Notes: generated from the letters alone by a model not told the origin. A DNA stretch of 50,357 bases from an uncultured Caryophanales bacterium (GCA_947168965.1 CAMVNW010000004.1:1-50357), one strand, 5' to 3'; counted from the first letter of the stretch, positions 1-10,235 are shown. Numbers and translations: made by a program.

Positions 1-45
1 AGTAAGATGACAAAAGAAGAATTAATCGAAGAATTACAAGATTAA
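1..45 (+). CDS. 3' end of a truncated CDS (..SKMTKEELIEELQD*), product unknown
   Basis: Open frame from the window edge to TAA at 43-45, ending in a terminator stem. Confidence 0.5.
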   Translation, partial: SKMTKEELIEELQD

Positions 46-57
46 TTCTTTTTTTTT
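19..57 (+). terminator. Rho-independent terminator overlapping the end of the first CDS
   Basis: GAATTAATC (19-27) / GATTAATTC (40-48) perfect 9-bp stem followed by a T run. Confidence 0.8.
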
Positions 58-87
58 GTGTTATAATTTGATTTATGGTGATTAATT

Positions 88-795
88 GTGAAAAATAATA
101 ATACATTTGGAGAAAAGATTATTGAGTTTGATAAAGAGTCATCTAAAGTTTCTTTTGACTTGCCTTCTGGTTTTAAATTGATTAATCCTTTTAATGGCGA
201 TAATAAAGAACGAATTAATGATATTGTTTGTAGATTTTATAATAAATTTTATAATGATAATAAGAAACGTCGTTTAATTATAGGAAGTTCACCTGCAAGA
301 AGAGGAACAGCTGTTACAGGTATTCCTTATGAGGATGCTGCTCATTTGCAAAATATAACAGGTATACATATTGATGATTTTTACGTTAATAAGGCTTCTT
401 CTAATTTTTTGTATGATGTTATTGAAGAATATGGTGGATGTGAAAAATTTTATTCTAATTTTTATATGAATTTTGTATGCCCTATAGGTATTGTTAGGGT
501 TAATTCTAAAGGTAATGAGTTGAATTGTAATTATTATGAAAGTAAAAAGGTATGTGAGTTGTTGTATTCTTTTATGTTAGAATCTCTTCAAAAGCAGATT
601 GAATTTGGCCTTGATACATCTGTAGTTTATTGTATAGGTAGCGGTGCAAATTACAAATTTTTATCAGAGTTAAATGAAAAGTATCGTTTGTTTGATGAAA
701 TTGTTCCTTTAGAACATCCTCGTTTTATAATGCAGTATGATTCTAGAAATAAAGAAGTTTATATGAAAAAATATTTGGATGCATTAAATAAATAA
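88..795 (+). CDS. Uracil-DNA glycosylase-like family protein (SMUG/DUF4918-like)
   Basis: 235-aa ORF, GTG start; motifs IIGSSPARRGTAVTGIPYED and PLEHPRFIMQY typical of the family. Confidence 0.7.
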   Translation: MKNNNTFGEKIIEFDKESSKVSFDLPSGFKLINPFNGDNKERINDIVCRFYNKFYNDNKKRRLIIGSSPARRGTAVTGIPYEDAAHLQNITGIHIDDFYVNKASSNFLYDVIEEYGGCEKFYSNFYMNFVCPIGIVRVNSKGNELNCNYYESKKVCELLYSFMLESLQKQIEFGLDTSVVYCIGSGANYKFLSELNEKYRLFDEIVPLEHPRFIMQYDSRNKEVYMKKYLDALNK

Positions 796-976
796 TTTTA
801 TAACTTCGAGGTAATATTTTTGTGAGATAACATACTTTTTTTATTACTGTAATGTAAGTGTAAAGTGTTTTTATTTTTTCTTTTAATATTTTTTTTACTT
901 TTTTTTTAAATCCATGGTAAAAAGTTATAAAGTATGATAAAATTAAATAGAGTTTGTTATAGAAGATGGTGATAGA

Positions 977-1762
977 ATGGGTAAGATAATTGCCTTAGTT
1001 AATCAAAAAGGTGGAGTTGGAAAAACTACATCTAGTATAAATTTAGCTGCATCTCTTGGTGCACTTGGAAAAAAAGTTTTGCTTGTGGATTTAGATCCTC
1101 AAGGAAATGCAAGTACTGGTATTGGTATTGATAAGGGTGAAATTGGTAAGAGTGTTTATGACTTATTAATAGATCAAGCTACTTTGAATGAAGCTATTGT
1201 TAAAACTAAATTTAAGAATTTAAGCGTTATTCCTGCTACTATTAATTTAGCAGGTGCTGATATTGAACTAATTGAAAAGAGTAAGTTGGATCCTAACTTC
1301 TCAAAAAATACTCAATTAAAAAAGTATTTAGATGTTGCTAGTGAGACATTTGATTATATAATATTGGATTGTCCACCAAGTTTAGGTATTTTAACAACTA
1401 ATGCTTTAACAGCTGCTAACAGTGTTATTATTCCTGTTCAATGTGAGTTCTTTGCACTTGAGGGAATTATGCAATTGTTAAATACTATTATGCTTGCACA
1501 AAAGAGTTTAAATCCTAGTCTTGATATAGAAGGAGTTCTTTTGACTATGCTTGATAATAGAACTAATTTAGGTTTAGAGGTAGTTGAAGAGATTAAGAGT
1601 TATTTCAAAGAAAGGGTTTATGATACTATTATTCCTAGACTTGTAAGATTATCTGAAGCTCCAAGTCATGGAAAACCAATAATTGCTTATGATCCTCATA
1701 GTAGGGGAACTGAAGCATACCTTAATTTAGCTAAAGAGGTGATAGATAGAAATGGAAACTAA
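977..1762 (+). CDS. parA: Chromosome partitioning ATPase ParA/Soj
   Basis: Deviant Walker A KGGVGKTTSS, DLDPQGNAS, DCPPSLG. Confidence 0.95.
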   Translation: MGKIIALVNQKGGVGKTTSSINLAASLGALGKKVLLVDLDPQGNASTGIGIDKGEIGKSVYDLLIDQATLNEAIVKTKFKNLSVIPATINLAGADIELIEKSKLDPNFSKNTQLKKYLDVASETFDYIILDCPPSLGILTTNALTAANSVIIPVQCEFFALEGIMQLLNTIMLAQKSLNPSLDIEGVLLTMLDNRTNLGLEVVEEIKSYFKERVYDTIIPRLVRLSEAPSHGKPIIAYDPHSRGTEAYLNLAKEVIDRNGN

Positions 1763-2630
1763 GAAGAGAGCATTAGGTAGGGGGTTAGAAGACTTATTTA
1801 ACAGCGAAAATCTTGATTTAGAAAGTGTTGAAGCTAAAATATATGAAAGTGCTTCTAATGAAGAAATTATTGAATTAAATTTGAATGATTTAAGACCAAA
1901 TCCATATCAACCAAGAAAAGTATTTGATGAAGAGGCTTTAAAAGAATTAGCTGATTCAATTAAGGCTCATGGTGTTTTTCAACCTATAATTGTTAAGAAA
2001 AGCATTAAGGGTTATGATATAATTGCTGGTGAACGTAGATTCAGAGCTAGTAAGATGGCTGGATTAGAAAAGATTCCTGCTATTATTCGTGATTTTACTG
2101 ATGAACAGATGATGGAGATTGCTCTTTTAGAAAATTTACAACGTGAAAATTTAAATGTTATTGAGGAAGCGTTAGCTTATAAGAGTATGATTGAACATTT
2201 GAATTTAACTCAAGAAGAATTATCTCGTCGTGTTGGTAAGAGTAGAAGTCATATTACAAACATTATAGGTTTGCTTAATTTACCTGGTGAAGTTCAACAG
2301 ATGGTTAGTGATGGACGTATTACAATGGGACACGCTAGAGCTTTGAGTAAATTAGAATCACGTGATGAAATAATTAAATTAGCTAATAGAATAGTTGATG
2401 AAAATTTAGTAGTTAGAGATGTTGAATCAATTACTGGGACTGAAGAAGTTGCAAAAAAAGTTAAGATTAATAGAAAAAAGCCTGAAAGCCAATATAAATA
2501 TGTTGAAGATTTATTAAGAGATAGATTTGATTCTAGGGTTAGTGTTAAAAGTAAAAAGATTGAAATATTTTTTGATACTTCTGCTGATTTAAATAGAATC
2601 TTGGAACTTTTAGATATTAGGGATATTTAG
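1752..2630 (+). CDS. parB: ParB/Spo0J chromosome partitioning protein
   Basis: LRPNPYQPRKVFDEEAL, GERRFRASK, LLENLQRENLN ParB box motifs; overlaps parA. Confidence 0.95.
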   Translation: METKKRALGRGLEDLFNSENLDLESVEAKIYESASNEEIIELNLNDLRPNPYQPRKVFDEEALKELADSIKAHGVFQPIIVKKSIKGYDIIAGERRFRASKMAGLEKIPAIIRDFTDEQMMEIALLENLQRENLNVIEEALAYKSMIEHLNLTQEELSRRVGKSRSHITNIIGLLNLPGEVQQMVSDGRITMGHARALSKLESRDEIIKLANRIVDENLVVRDVESITGTEEVAKKVKINRKKPESQYKYVEDLLRDRFDSRVSVKSKKIEIFFDTSADLNRILELLDIRDI

Positions 2631-2631
2631 T

Positions 2632-3432
2632 ATGAAAAAATTTTTAGATTTAATTTTGATTAAAGAAATTGTTGGACCTATTTTAATTGTTTTAGTGTCT
2701 ATTCTTTTGTATTTAATTGTTAAAAATGTTGTTAATAGAGTTTTTAGAATAAGAAACAAGTATGTTGATAGGAAAAAGTCTAAAACTATTAATAGTTTAA
2801 TTAATAATTTGTTTAAATATTTTATTATAATTATTGATGCTGTTATGATTCTTGATATTTTTGGTATCGATACTAAAACTTTAATTGCATCTTTAGGTGT
2901 TGTTGGAATAGTCGCTGGTCTTGCTGTACAAGATACTTTAAAAGATTTTGTTGCAGGTATGACTATTATATTAGAAAATCAATATCGTGTAGGGGACACT
3001 GTAACTATTAAAGGTTTTAGAGGAGAGGTAATTGATTTAGGTATTAAGTCTACTAAGATTCGTTCATTAACAGGTGAGGTTATGATTGTTCCTAATCATT
3101 TGATTGAGGAGGTTATTAATCATAGTTTAGAGAAGTCTGTTGCTATTGTAGATATACCTCTTTCTTATGATACGAATATTGAAAAGTTTGAGAAAGTAAT
3201 AAAAGATTTATTTAGTAATTTGAATAACTCAATTCCTGGTATCAGAGGCGATATTAAGTTACTTGGTATCCAAAGTTATGATGATAGTTCTATTACATAT
3301 CGAATTATATGTGATACTAATCCAATGGAACATTTACAGGTTGAGAGAGATTTAAAGAAGATTATTAAGCAATGTTTAGATAAGAATCATATTGTTATTC
3401 CTTTCCCACAGGTGGTGATTCATAATGGATAA
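2632..3432 (+). CDS. Small-conductance mechanosensitive channel (MscS family)
   Basis: GVVGIVAGLAVQDTLKDFVAGMTIILENQYRVGDTV MscS signature. Confidence 0.9.
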   Translation: MKKFLDLILIKEIVGPILIVLVSILLYLIVKNVVNRVFRIRNKYVDRKKSKTINSLINNLFKYFIIIIDAVMILDIFGIDTKTLIASLGVVGIVAGLAVQDTLKDFVAGMTIILENQYRVGDTVTIKGFRGEVIDLGIKSTKIRSLTGEVMIVPNHLIEEVINHSLEKSVAIVDIPLSYDTNIEKFEKVIKDLFSNLNNSIPGIRGDIKLLGIQSYDDSSITYRIICDTNPMEHLQVERDLKKIIKQCLDKNHIVIPFPQVVIHNG

Positions 3433-3610
3433 AGAATATAAATTAGGTAGTGTTGTAATGATGAAAAAGCCTCATCCTTGTGGTACTAATCTTTGGGAAA
3501 TTGTTAGAATAGGTGCTGATATTAAGATAAAGTGTATTAATTGTTCTAGAGTTATTATGCTTCCTCGTATTGAATTTAATAAAAAATTAAAGAAAGTTGT
3601 AACTTTTTAG
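3425..3610 (+). CDS. DUF951 family protein
   Basis: Short protein with GSVVMMKKPHPCGTNLWEIVRIGADIKIKC signature. Confidence 0.85.
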   Translation: MDKEYKLGSVVMMKKPHPCGTNLWEIVRIGADIKIKCINCSRVIMLPRIEFNKKLKKVVTF

Positions 3611-3618
3611 GAGGTTTT

Positions 3619-5118
3619 ATGAAAAAGAAAAAGAAACGTATTTTTCAGGGGGCTCTATCTACAATTTTAATAATGATTGCTATTGTTATGGGTTTATCTT
3701 TCTTGTTATCTATATTTGGTGTTGAAAGTTATCAAACATATATATCAAATGGAAGATTAGAGTCATCACTTGTAACTGTTAATAATATTTTTTCTGTTAA
3801 TGGTTTCAAGTATTTATTTAGCAATGCTCTTACAAATTTCAAATTGTTTGAGCCACTTACTTTACTAATTATTTCGTTAATTGGTATTAGTATTGCTGAT
3901 ACAAGTGGAATGTTAGATTCTATATTTTTGCCTTTTAAAAAGGTTAAGAGTTCTTTTTTAACTTTTGTTGTTGTTCTTTTAGGGGTTTGTATTACTTTTT
4001 TTGGTAATTACAGTTATGTAATGTTAATTCCACTTATAAGTATTTTGTATAAAAAGATTGGTAAAAGTCCTATATTGGGTATTTTAACTGTTTTTTTAGG
4101 TATAACATTAGGTTATGGAACAGGTATTATGTTTAATTATGATTCATATATTTTAGGTGCTTTTACTGAAGCAGCAGCTAGGGTAGAGGTTGATTCTGAT
4201 TATGTGTTTAGTCTTGTTTCTACTGAACTTATTATGATTATAAGTACTTTTGGTGTTAGTATTATTTTATCTCATTTAATTGAAAAAAGAATTGTTCCAA
4301 ATTTTAAGAAAGGTGAAGGTATAAGTTCTAATAATAGGTTTAGTTATCCTACTTTTATATTATTTATTATTTTATTATTAGTTTTAGTTTATATGATTAT
4401 ACCTGGTTTGCCTGGATCTGGTTTATTACTTGATAATAGTTCAACAAGATATATTGATAGATTATTTGGCTCTAATAGTCCTTTTTCAAATGGATTTATA
4501 TGTATATTTAGTATAATTTTAAGTATTTGTGGTTTATTCTATGGATATCTTCATAATGTTAAAATTGGTGATGTTTATTCTAAAGGAATATGTAAATCAT
4601 TTGATGGATTAGGTTATTTGTTTGTTCTTATGTTTTTTATTTCTCAATTGGAAGGTATTATTGAATGGACTAATATTGGTGTTGTATTTGGATCAAAGAT
4701 GATCGATTTTATAAGTAATTTACAATTATCTGGTGCATTTTTAATTGTTATATTCTTTATAATTATTGTTATTATGAGTATTTTTATTCCATCTACTACT
4801 GGTAAGTGGATTATTGCTTCTCCAGTTGTTGTTCCTTTATTTATGAGATCTAATATTACTCCAGATTTTACTCAATTTATTTTTCAAATTGCTGATAGTG
4901 TTGGTAAAGGTTTGACTCCTGTTTATGCATATTTTATTATAATGATTGGTTTTATGGAAAAATATGTTAAGGAAGAGGAACGATCTGTAACTATAATTGG
5001 GACTTTGAAAATGATTTTACCAATTGTATTAATTGTTGGATTTTTATGGATTGCGATTATTACTTTATGGTATATATCTGGTATTCCTATTGGAATTAAT
5101 GGATATTCTACGTTATAG
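3619..5118 (+). CDS. AbgT-family-like membrane transporter
   Basis: About 12 TM segments; overall AbgT-like pattern (SLIGISIADTSGMLDS, FIPSTTGKWIIASPVVVPL). Confidence 0.65.
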   Translation: MKKKKKRIFQGALSTILIMIAIVMGLSFLLSIFGVESYQTYISNGRLESSLVTVNNIFSVNGFKYLFSNALTNFKLFEPLTLLIISLIGISIADTSGMLDSIFLPFKKVKSSFLTFVVVLLGVCITFFGNYSYVMLIPLISILYKKIGKSPILGILTVFLGITLGYGTGIMFNYDSYILGAFTEAAARVEVDSDYVFSLVSTELIMIISTFGVSIILSHLIEKRIVPNFKKGEGISSNNRFSYPTFILFIILLLVLVYMIIPGLPGSGLLLDNSSTRYIDRLFGSNSPFSNGFICIFSIILSICGLFYGYLHNVKIGDVYSKGICKSFDGLGYLFVLMFFISQLEGIIEWTNIGVVFGSKMIDFISNLQLSGAFLIVIFFIIIVIMSIFIPSTTGKWIIASPVVVPLFMRSNITPDFTQFIFQIADSVGKGLTPVYAYFIIMIGFMEKYVKEEERSVTIIGTLKMILPIVLIVGFLWIAIITLWYISGIPIGINGYSTL

Positions 5119-5146
5119 TTTGAATTATTTATTTATTTATTGTATA

Positions 5147-5174
5147 ATGGATATCAATGGGATATCCATTTTTA
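5147..5174 (+). terminator. Terminator hairpin between transporter and ychF
   Basis: ATGGATATC / GATATCCAT 9-bp stem followed by TTTTTA. Confidence 0.6.
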
Positions 5175-5189
5175 TTTGGAGGTGTTTTA

Positions 5190-6287
5190 ATGAGTTTAAC
5201 AGCTGGTATTGTAGGTCTTCCAAATGTAGGTAAGTCTACTTTGTTTAATGCTATAACTAAAAAAAATATTTTAGCAGCAAATTATCCTTTTGCAACTATT
5301 GATCCTAATGTAGGGGTTGTTGTTGTTCCTGATTCTAGGATGGATTTTTTAAATAATTTATATATGCCTAAGAGTTTGGTTCCAACTGCTTTTGAGTTTA
5401 CTGATATTGCTGGTCTTGTCAAGGGGGCTAGCAATGGTGAGGGATTAGGTAATAAGTTTTTATCTCATATTCGTGAGGTTGATGCAATTGTAGAAGTGGT
5501 TAGATGTTTTGATGATTCTAATATAATCCATGTTCTAGATGATGTTGATCCTATTCGTGATATTGAAATAATAAATGTGGAACTTATTTTATCTGATTTA
5601 GAAATTATTATGAATCGTATTAATAAGATTGGTAAAAAAGCAAGTATGTCTAAAGATAAAGATATTCAAAAAGAGGCTGCTTTGTTGGAGAAAATTAAAA
5701 ATGCTTTGGAACAAAATATTCCTGTTAGAGGTTTATCTTTTGAGGATGATGAATGGGCGATTATTAAACATTTTAATTTAATTACTGCTAAGCCTATTAT
5801 TTATATGGCTAATGTAAGTGAGGAAGATGCTGTTAGTGGTAATAAGTATGTTGATAGTGTTCGTGATTATGCTTTAAAAGAAGGTTCTGATGTCGTTGTT
5901 GTTTGTGCTAAAATTGAATCTGAACTTAGCGAATTATCTGATGATGAGAAAAAAGAGTTTTTATCTGATTTAGGAATTGTTGAGAGTGGACTTGATAAGT
6001 TAATTAAGGCTACTTATTCATTATTGGGATTAGCTACTTTTTTTACTGCTGGTTCTGATGAGGTTCGTGCATGGACTTTTAAAAAGGGGATGAAAGCGCC
6101 AGAGTGTGCAGGAATTATTCATACTGATTTTCAAAAAGGATTTATTAAGGCTGAAGTAATGAGTTATTCTGATTTGGTTGCTTGTGGTGATGAAAAGAAG
6201 GTTAAGGAAAATGGTAAAATGCGTCTTGAAGGAAAAGAATATATAATGCAAGATGGAGATATTTGCTATTTTAGATTTAATGTTTAG
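5190..6287 (+). CDS. ychF: Redox-regulated ATPase / GTPase YchF
   Basis: MSLTAGIVGLPNVGKSTLFNAIT; start moved to ATG 5190 after RBS ggaggtg. Confidence 0.95.
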   Translation: MSLTAGIVGLPNVGKSTLFNAITKKNILAANYPFATIDPNVGVVVVPDSRMDFLNNLYMPKSLVPTAFEFTDIAGLVKGASNGEGLGNKFLSHIREVDAIVEVVRCFDDSNIIHVLDDVDPIRDIEIINVELILSDLEIIMNRINKIGKKASMSKDKDIQKEAALLEKIKNALEQNIPVRGLSFEDDEWAIIKHFNLITAKPIIYMANVSEEDAVSGNKYVDSVRDYALKEGSDVVVVCAKIESELSELSDDEKKEFLSDLGIVESGLDKLIKATYSLLGLATFFTAGSDEVRAWTFKKGMKAPECAGIIHTDFQKGFIKAEVMSYSDLVACGDEKKVKENGKMRLEGKEYIMQDGDICYFRFNV

Positions 6288-6296
6288 GGAGGATTT

Positions 6297-7199
6297 ATGG
6301 AAAAAACATTATTAATTATGGCTGCTGGTATGGGTAGTCGTTTTGGAGGGCTAAAACAAATTGAGCCAGTTGGTCCAAGTGGAGAGTTTATTATTGATTA
6401 TTCAATTTATGATGCAGTTAAGGCTGGATTTAATAAGGTAGTATTTGTTATTAAGAAGGAAAATTTTGATATTTTTAAAGAGACTGTTGGGAATAGGGTT
6501 TCTCGTCATATTAAGGTGGAATATGCATTCCAAGATATGGATGATTTACCTGCTGGATTTTCTAGGCCTGTTGATCGTGAAAAACCTTGGGGTACTTCTC
6601 ATGCTATTTTATCTGCTAAGAATTTGATTTCTGGTCCTTTTGCAATTATTAATGCTGATGATTTTTATGGTCGTGATGCTTATTATGTAATGTCTGACTT
6701 TTTAGATAAGGATTTTTCTACTAATACATATTGTGTTGTTGGTTATAAAATTAAAAATACTTTGTCTAATAATGGTTCTGTTAAAAGAGGTGTATGTCAT
6801 GAGAAAAATGGTTTTTTAACTGAACTTATTGAGAGTAAGGTTGAGATGGTTGGAAATGATATTGTTGCTTCTCCTTTGAATGGTGCTCCATCTTTTAATA
6901 TTACTCCTGATACTTTAGTAAGTATGAATATGCTTGGGTTTAATGCTAGTATATTTAATTATATTGAAGATAATTTCCCAAAATTTTTATTAGATAATAA
7001 GGATAATATTTTAAAGTGTGAATATTTAATTCCTGATACTGTTTTTGATGCGATGAAAAATGGTTTTGCATCTGTTAAGTTGTTAAGTACTACTGCTAAA
7101 TGGCAGGGAATTACATATAGAGAGGATAAACAATTAGTTGTTGATGAAATAAAGAAATTGGTTGATGATGGCGTTTATCCTGAAAAACTATGGAATTAA
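6297..7199 (+). CDS. NDP-sugar nucleotidyltransferase family protein
   Basis: AAGMGSRFGGLKQIEPVGPSGEFIIDY nucleotidyltransferase signature. Confidence 0.8.
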   Translation: MEKTLLIMAAGMGSRFGGLKQIEPVGPSGEFIIDYSIYDAVKAGFNKVVFVIKKENFDIFKETVGNRVSRHIKVEYAFQDMDDLPAGFSRPVDREKPWGTSHAILSAKNLISGPFAIINADDFYGRDAYYVMSDFLDKDFSTNTYCVVGYKIKNTLSNNGSVKRGVCHEKNGFLTELIESKVEMVGNDIVASPLNGAPSFNITPDTLVSMNMLGFNASIFNYIEDNFPKFLLDNKDNILKCEYLIPDTVFDAMKNGFASVKLLSTTAKWQGITYREDKQLVVDEIKKLVDDGVYPEKLWN

Positions 7200-7202
7200 T
7201 AT

Positions 7203-8585
7203 ATGATTAATAAGAAACTATCTAATTTATTTTTATATTTATCTATTATAGTTTTTGCTTTTGTTCTATTATTATATTTATTTACCAATAATTTTATATT
7301 GTTTATTGTTTATTTAGGATTATGTATTTTTATTGCTAAAAATGAAAAAATTAAACATTTTGGTTTGATATTATTTCTTGTTAGTTTTTTTACTAGGTTA
7401 GTTTTTATTCTTATTTTTGACTTTCCTCAAGTATATGATTTTGCTACTTTATTGGATGCATCTAACATGTTTTCTCGTGGGGACTATAGTTTTAATCAGT
7501 GGTTTCATTTTCATACTTGGGGTTATCAAACTGGTTTTGTAATTTATCAAGGTTTATTACTTAAGTTATTTCATAGTGAATTTTTGCTTAAGTTGTTGAA
7601 TGTTTTATATTCTTCTTTTCTTGTTTTATTTATTTATAAGTTTAGTAAGAAGATTAGTGATTATAGAAGTGCTAGAATTGTATCATTATTATATATGGTT
7701 TTTCCTTTTTATTTGTTTTTGAATACTGTTTTGGTTAATTCTCATCTAGCAACTTTATTAATGTACTTAGGAATATTATTTTTGATTAAACAGGATAAGT
7801 CGTTTAAGGATTATGTGTTTGGTTCTATATTGATTGCTTTGGGTAATATAATTAGACCTGAGGGTATTATTGTTGTTTTAGCTTTATTGGTGTATGAATT
7901 TTTCTTACTTGATAAATCTAAAATTATTAATACTTTTATACGTATTTGTTCTTTCTTGATTATATATTTTTCTATTGGATTCTTAGCTTCTAATTTGGTT
8001 ATTAGGAGTGGTGTTAATCCTAGTGGTTTAGAGAATAAAGATCCTTTATGGAAATTTATTTTAGGTTTTAATTATGATACGTGTGGTTATTATTCTGATG
8101 ATGATTCTAAGTATCAGGTAGATCGTGAAACTGAATTAGCTATTATTAAGGAAAGGGCTTTAGGAGATTTACCTCGTACAGGTAAATTGATGTTATGTAA
8201 GGTTAATCATTTTTGGCTATCTAGTGATTTAGATATTGAAGCAGGAAGTTTTAGCGATAAAAAAATTAATATTTTAGGTTTTGATTTAGGTTTTAACTCT
8301 ATATTTGGAACTGCTGTTAGTTTTAATTCAAATATTAATATATTTATCCTTGTTATGTTTTTTATGGGTCTTTTATTTAATTATAAAAAGATTTCTAATG
8401 ATGCATTATTTTTCCTGATTATGACTATTATTACTTTCTTTGTATTCTTATTTATTGAAATACAACCTAGATATGAATATTTTATACATGTATCATTGTT
8501 TATACTTGCATCAATGGGGATAAAGTTTATTTGGAATTTTCTAGGTTACATTAATATAAAAAATATTTTAAAAAAGGTATTGTAA
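7203..8585 (+). CDS. Multi-TM glycosyltransferase (GT39/ArnT-like)
   Basis: Polytopic protein with GT-C style N-terminal region and RPEG motif. Confidence 0.55.
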   Translation: MINKKLSNLFLYLSIIVFAFVLLLYLFTNNFILFIVYLGLCIFIAKNEKIKHFGLILFLVSFFTRLVFILIFDFPQVYDFATLLDASNMFSRGDYSFNQWFHFHTWGYQTGFVIYQGLLLKLFHSEFLLKLLNVLYSSFLVLFIYKFSKKISDYRSARIVSLLYMVFPFYLFLNTVLVNSHLATLLMYLGILFLIKQDKSFKDYVFGSILIALGNIIRPEGIIVVLALLVYEFFLLDKSKIINTFIRICSFLIIYFSIGFLASNLVIRSGVNPSGLENKDPLWKFILGFNYDTCGYYSDDDSKYQVDRETELAIIKERALGDLPRTGKLMLCKVNHFWLSSDLDIEAGSFSDKKINILGFDLGFNSIFGTAVSFNSNINIFILVMFFMGLLFNYKKISNDALFFLIMTIITFFVFLFIEIQPRYEYFIHVSLFILASMGIKFIWNFLGYINIKNILKKVL

Positions 8586-8602
8586 AATATCTTTTTATTT
8601 GT

Positions 8603-8608
8603 TATAAT
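8603..8608 (+). promoter_or_regulatory. -10 box of the rpsF operon promoter
   Basis: TATAAT upstream of the structured leader. Confidence 0.6.
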
Positions 8609-8626
8609 TTCATACGAGTATTTATT

Positions 8627-8666
8627 ACTCCTTGCTTTTTAGAAAGCCGAGAGACCAAAGGGAGGT
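8627..8666 (+). ncRNA. S6:S18-binding leader motif upstream of rpsF
   Basis: CTTT-TTAG-AAAG hairpin followed directly by CCG; CTCCTT (628-633) can pair with AGGGAG (659-664), occluding the rpsF SD. Confidence 0.65.
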
Positions 8667-8673
8667 GTAGAGA

Positions 8674-8961
8674 ATGAAAAAATATGAAATAATGTTCATT
8701 GTTAAAACTACAATTGGAGAAGATGAAGTTAAAGCTACTTCAAAAAAATTCCAAGATGTTTTAAAGAAAGATGGAGCTAAGAATATTGAAGTTGAAGAAA
8801 TGGGTCAAAGAGAATTAGCTTATGAAATTAAGGACTGCAAAACTGGATTTTATTTTGTAATTACTTGTGATGCAGAAGATAAAGCTGTTAAAGAATTTGA
8901 TCGTTTAGCTTTAATTGATTCTAACATTATTAGACATTTGATTGTTAAAAAAGAAAAATAA
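8674..8961 (+). CDS. rpsF: 30S ribosomal protein S6
   Basis: MKKYEIMFIVKTT; operon with ssb and rpsR. Confidence 0.97.
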   Translation: MKKYEIMFIVKTTIGEDEVKATSKKFQDVLKKDGAKNIEVEEMGQRELAYEIKDCKTGFYFVITCDAEDKAVKEFDRLALIDSNIIRHLIVKKEK

Positions 8962-8972
8962 TGAGGTAATGT

Positions 8973-9428
8973 ATGAATAGAGTAACTTTAGTAGGAAGAT
9001 TAACTGCTAAGCCTGAGCTTAGATATACAGGTTCAAATTTACCTTATGCAAGATTTACTATTGCGGTAAATAGAACTTTTAGAAATAATGATGGTCAAGC
9101 CGAAGCTGATTTTATAAGTGTTATTGTTTGGAGAAAACAAGCAGAAAATGTTTGCAATTTTCTAGATAAGGGTAGACTTGTTTCAGTTGATGGTAGACTT
9201 CAAACAGGAAGTTATACTGATAAGGATGGTAATCGTAGATATACTACTGATGTAGTTGCAGACAGTGTTCAATTTTTAGAGGGTAGAAATTCTCGTAATG
9301 ATATATCTTCTAATTCAGAACCAAGTCCTTATGATTATCAAGATTCGCCAAGTGAGGTAAATGTTTCTGATGATCCTTTTGCTGATTTTGGTGATAGTGT
9401 TTCAATAGATGATAACTTCTTAGATTAA
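8973..9428 (+). CDS. ssb: Single-stranded DNA-binding protein
   Basis: [19 protein letters not shown]; acidic C-terminal DDNFLD tail. Confidence 0.95.
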   Translation: MNRVTLVGRLTAKPELRYTGSNLPYARFTIAVNRTFRNNDGQAEADFISVIVWRKQAENVCNFLDKGRLVSVDGRLQTGSYTDKDGNRRYTTDVVADSVQFLEGRNSRNDISSNSEPSPYDYQDSPSEVNVSDDPFADFGDSVSIDDNFLD

Positions 9429-9442
9429 TAAGGAGGATTAAA

Positions 9443-9661
9443 ATGGCTGAATTTAATAGAAGAAGAAAAAAAGTGTGTCAAATGTGTGCTGGTAAAGATG
9501 TTGATTATAAAAATGTTGACGTTATATCTAAATATATAAGTCAAGAAAGTAAAAAGATCTTACCAAGAAGAGTAACAGGATGTTGTGCTGAACATCAAAG
9601 ACATGTTGCTCGTGAAGTTAAGAAAGCACGTTTAATGGCTTTAATTCCATTTGTTAAATAA
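9443..9661 (+). CDS. rpsR: 30S ribosomal protein S18 (Cys-containing form)
   Basis: KVCQMCAGK...DYKNVDVISKYISQESKKILPRRVTG. Confidence 0.95.
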   Translation: MAEFNRRRKKVCQMCAGKDVDYKNVDVISKYISQESKKILPRRVTGCCAEHQRHVAREVKKARLMALIPFVK

Positions 9662-9668
9662 ATTTAAA

Positions 9669-9698
9669 AGTGAGAAATTATTTCTCATTTTTTTTAAT
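9669..9698 (+). terminator. Terminator after rpsR
   Basis: GTGAGAAATTATTTCTCA stem followed by T run. Confidence 0.75.
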
Positions 9699-9764
9699 TT
9701 ATATTTTTTATATATTATTTTAATTTTAATCTTTTTACAAATTTTAAAAAATTGTAAAAAAGTG

Positions 9765-9793
9765 TTGCATTTTCTTGTTAAATCAGATATAAT
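9765..9793 (+). promoter_or_regulatory. Sigma-A-type promoter of the S10 supercluster
   Basis: TTGCAT (9765-9770), 17-bp spacer, TATAAT (9788-9793). Confidence 0.75.
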
Positions 9794-9799
9794 TTTGAA

Positions 9800-9926
9800 T
9801 GTGTGGCATGCATTGATGTGTGAGGTTGCTGATACGCTAGGTTAAGTTGTTATAAAATTTATGCCTTGCGTCAGGTTTTTACACGGAGCAAGTCTATACT
9901 CGATATAGGCGAAGGGAGGATACAAT
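9800..9926 (+). ncRNA. Structured leader of rpsJ (candidate S10 operon leader)
   Basis: About 127-nt leader with nested pairing GCCTTGC...GCAAGT[CTATActcgaTATAG]GC just before the RBS. Confidence 0.55.
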
Positions 9927-10235
9927 ATGGCTAATACTAAAGTTCGTATTAAGTTGAAAGCATTTGAACACAAAAGTTTAGATAACGCTTGTGCTAAAAT
10001 AATTGAAACTGTAAAAAGAACTGGTGGAGAAGTTAGTGGTCCAATTCCACTTCCAACTGAAGTAGAAAAGATTACTATCTTAAGAGCTGTTCACAAGTAT
10101 AAAGATTCTCGTGAACAATTCGAAAAAAGAACACACAAGAGACTTATTGATGTTATCAATCCAAGTAAGGAGACTATTGAGGCATTAACTCATTTAGATA
10201 TTCCAAGTGGTGTTGATATCAAAATTAAATTATAA
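9927..10235 (+). CDS. rpsJ: 30S ribosomal protein S10
   Basis: [20 protein letters not shown]. Confidence 0.97.
   Translation: MANTKVRIKLKAFEHKSLDNACAKIIETVKRTGGEVSGPIPLPTEVEKITILRAVHKYKDSREQFEKRTHKRLIDVINPSKETIEALTHLDIPSGVDIKIKL

Noticed and set aside
700-3000. parS site near parA/parB
   Set aside because: No TGTTTCACGTGAAACA-like palindrome was seen by eye; a proper motif scan would be needed.
5033-5233. 66-aa ORF overlapping transporter end and ychF start
   Set aside because: Out of frame with two well supported genes and spanning a terminator.
9651-9845. 64-aa ORF between rpsR and rpsJ
   Set aside because: Covers the rpsR terminator, the S10 promoter and leader; not coding-like.
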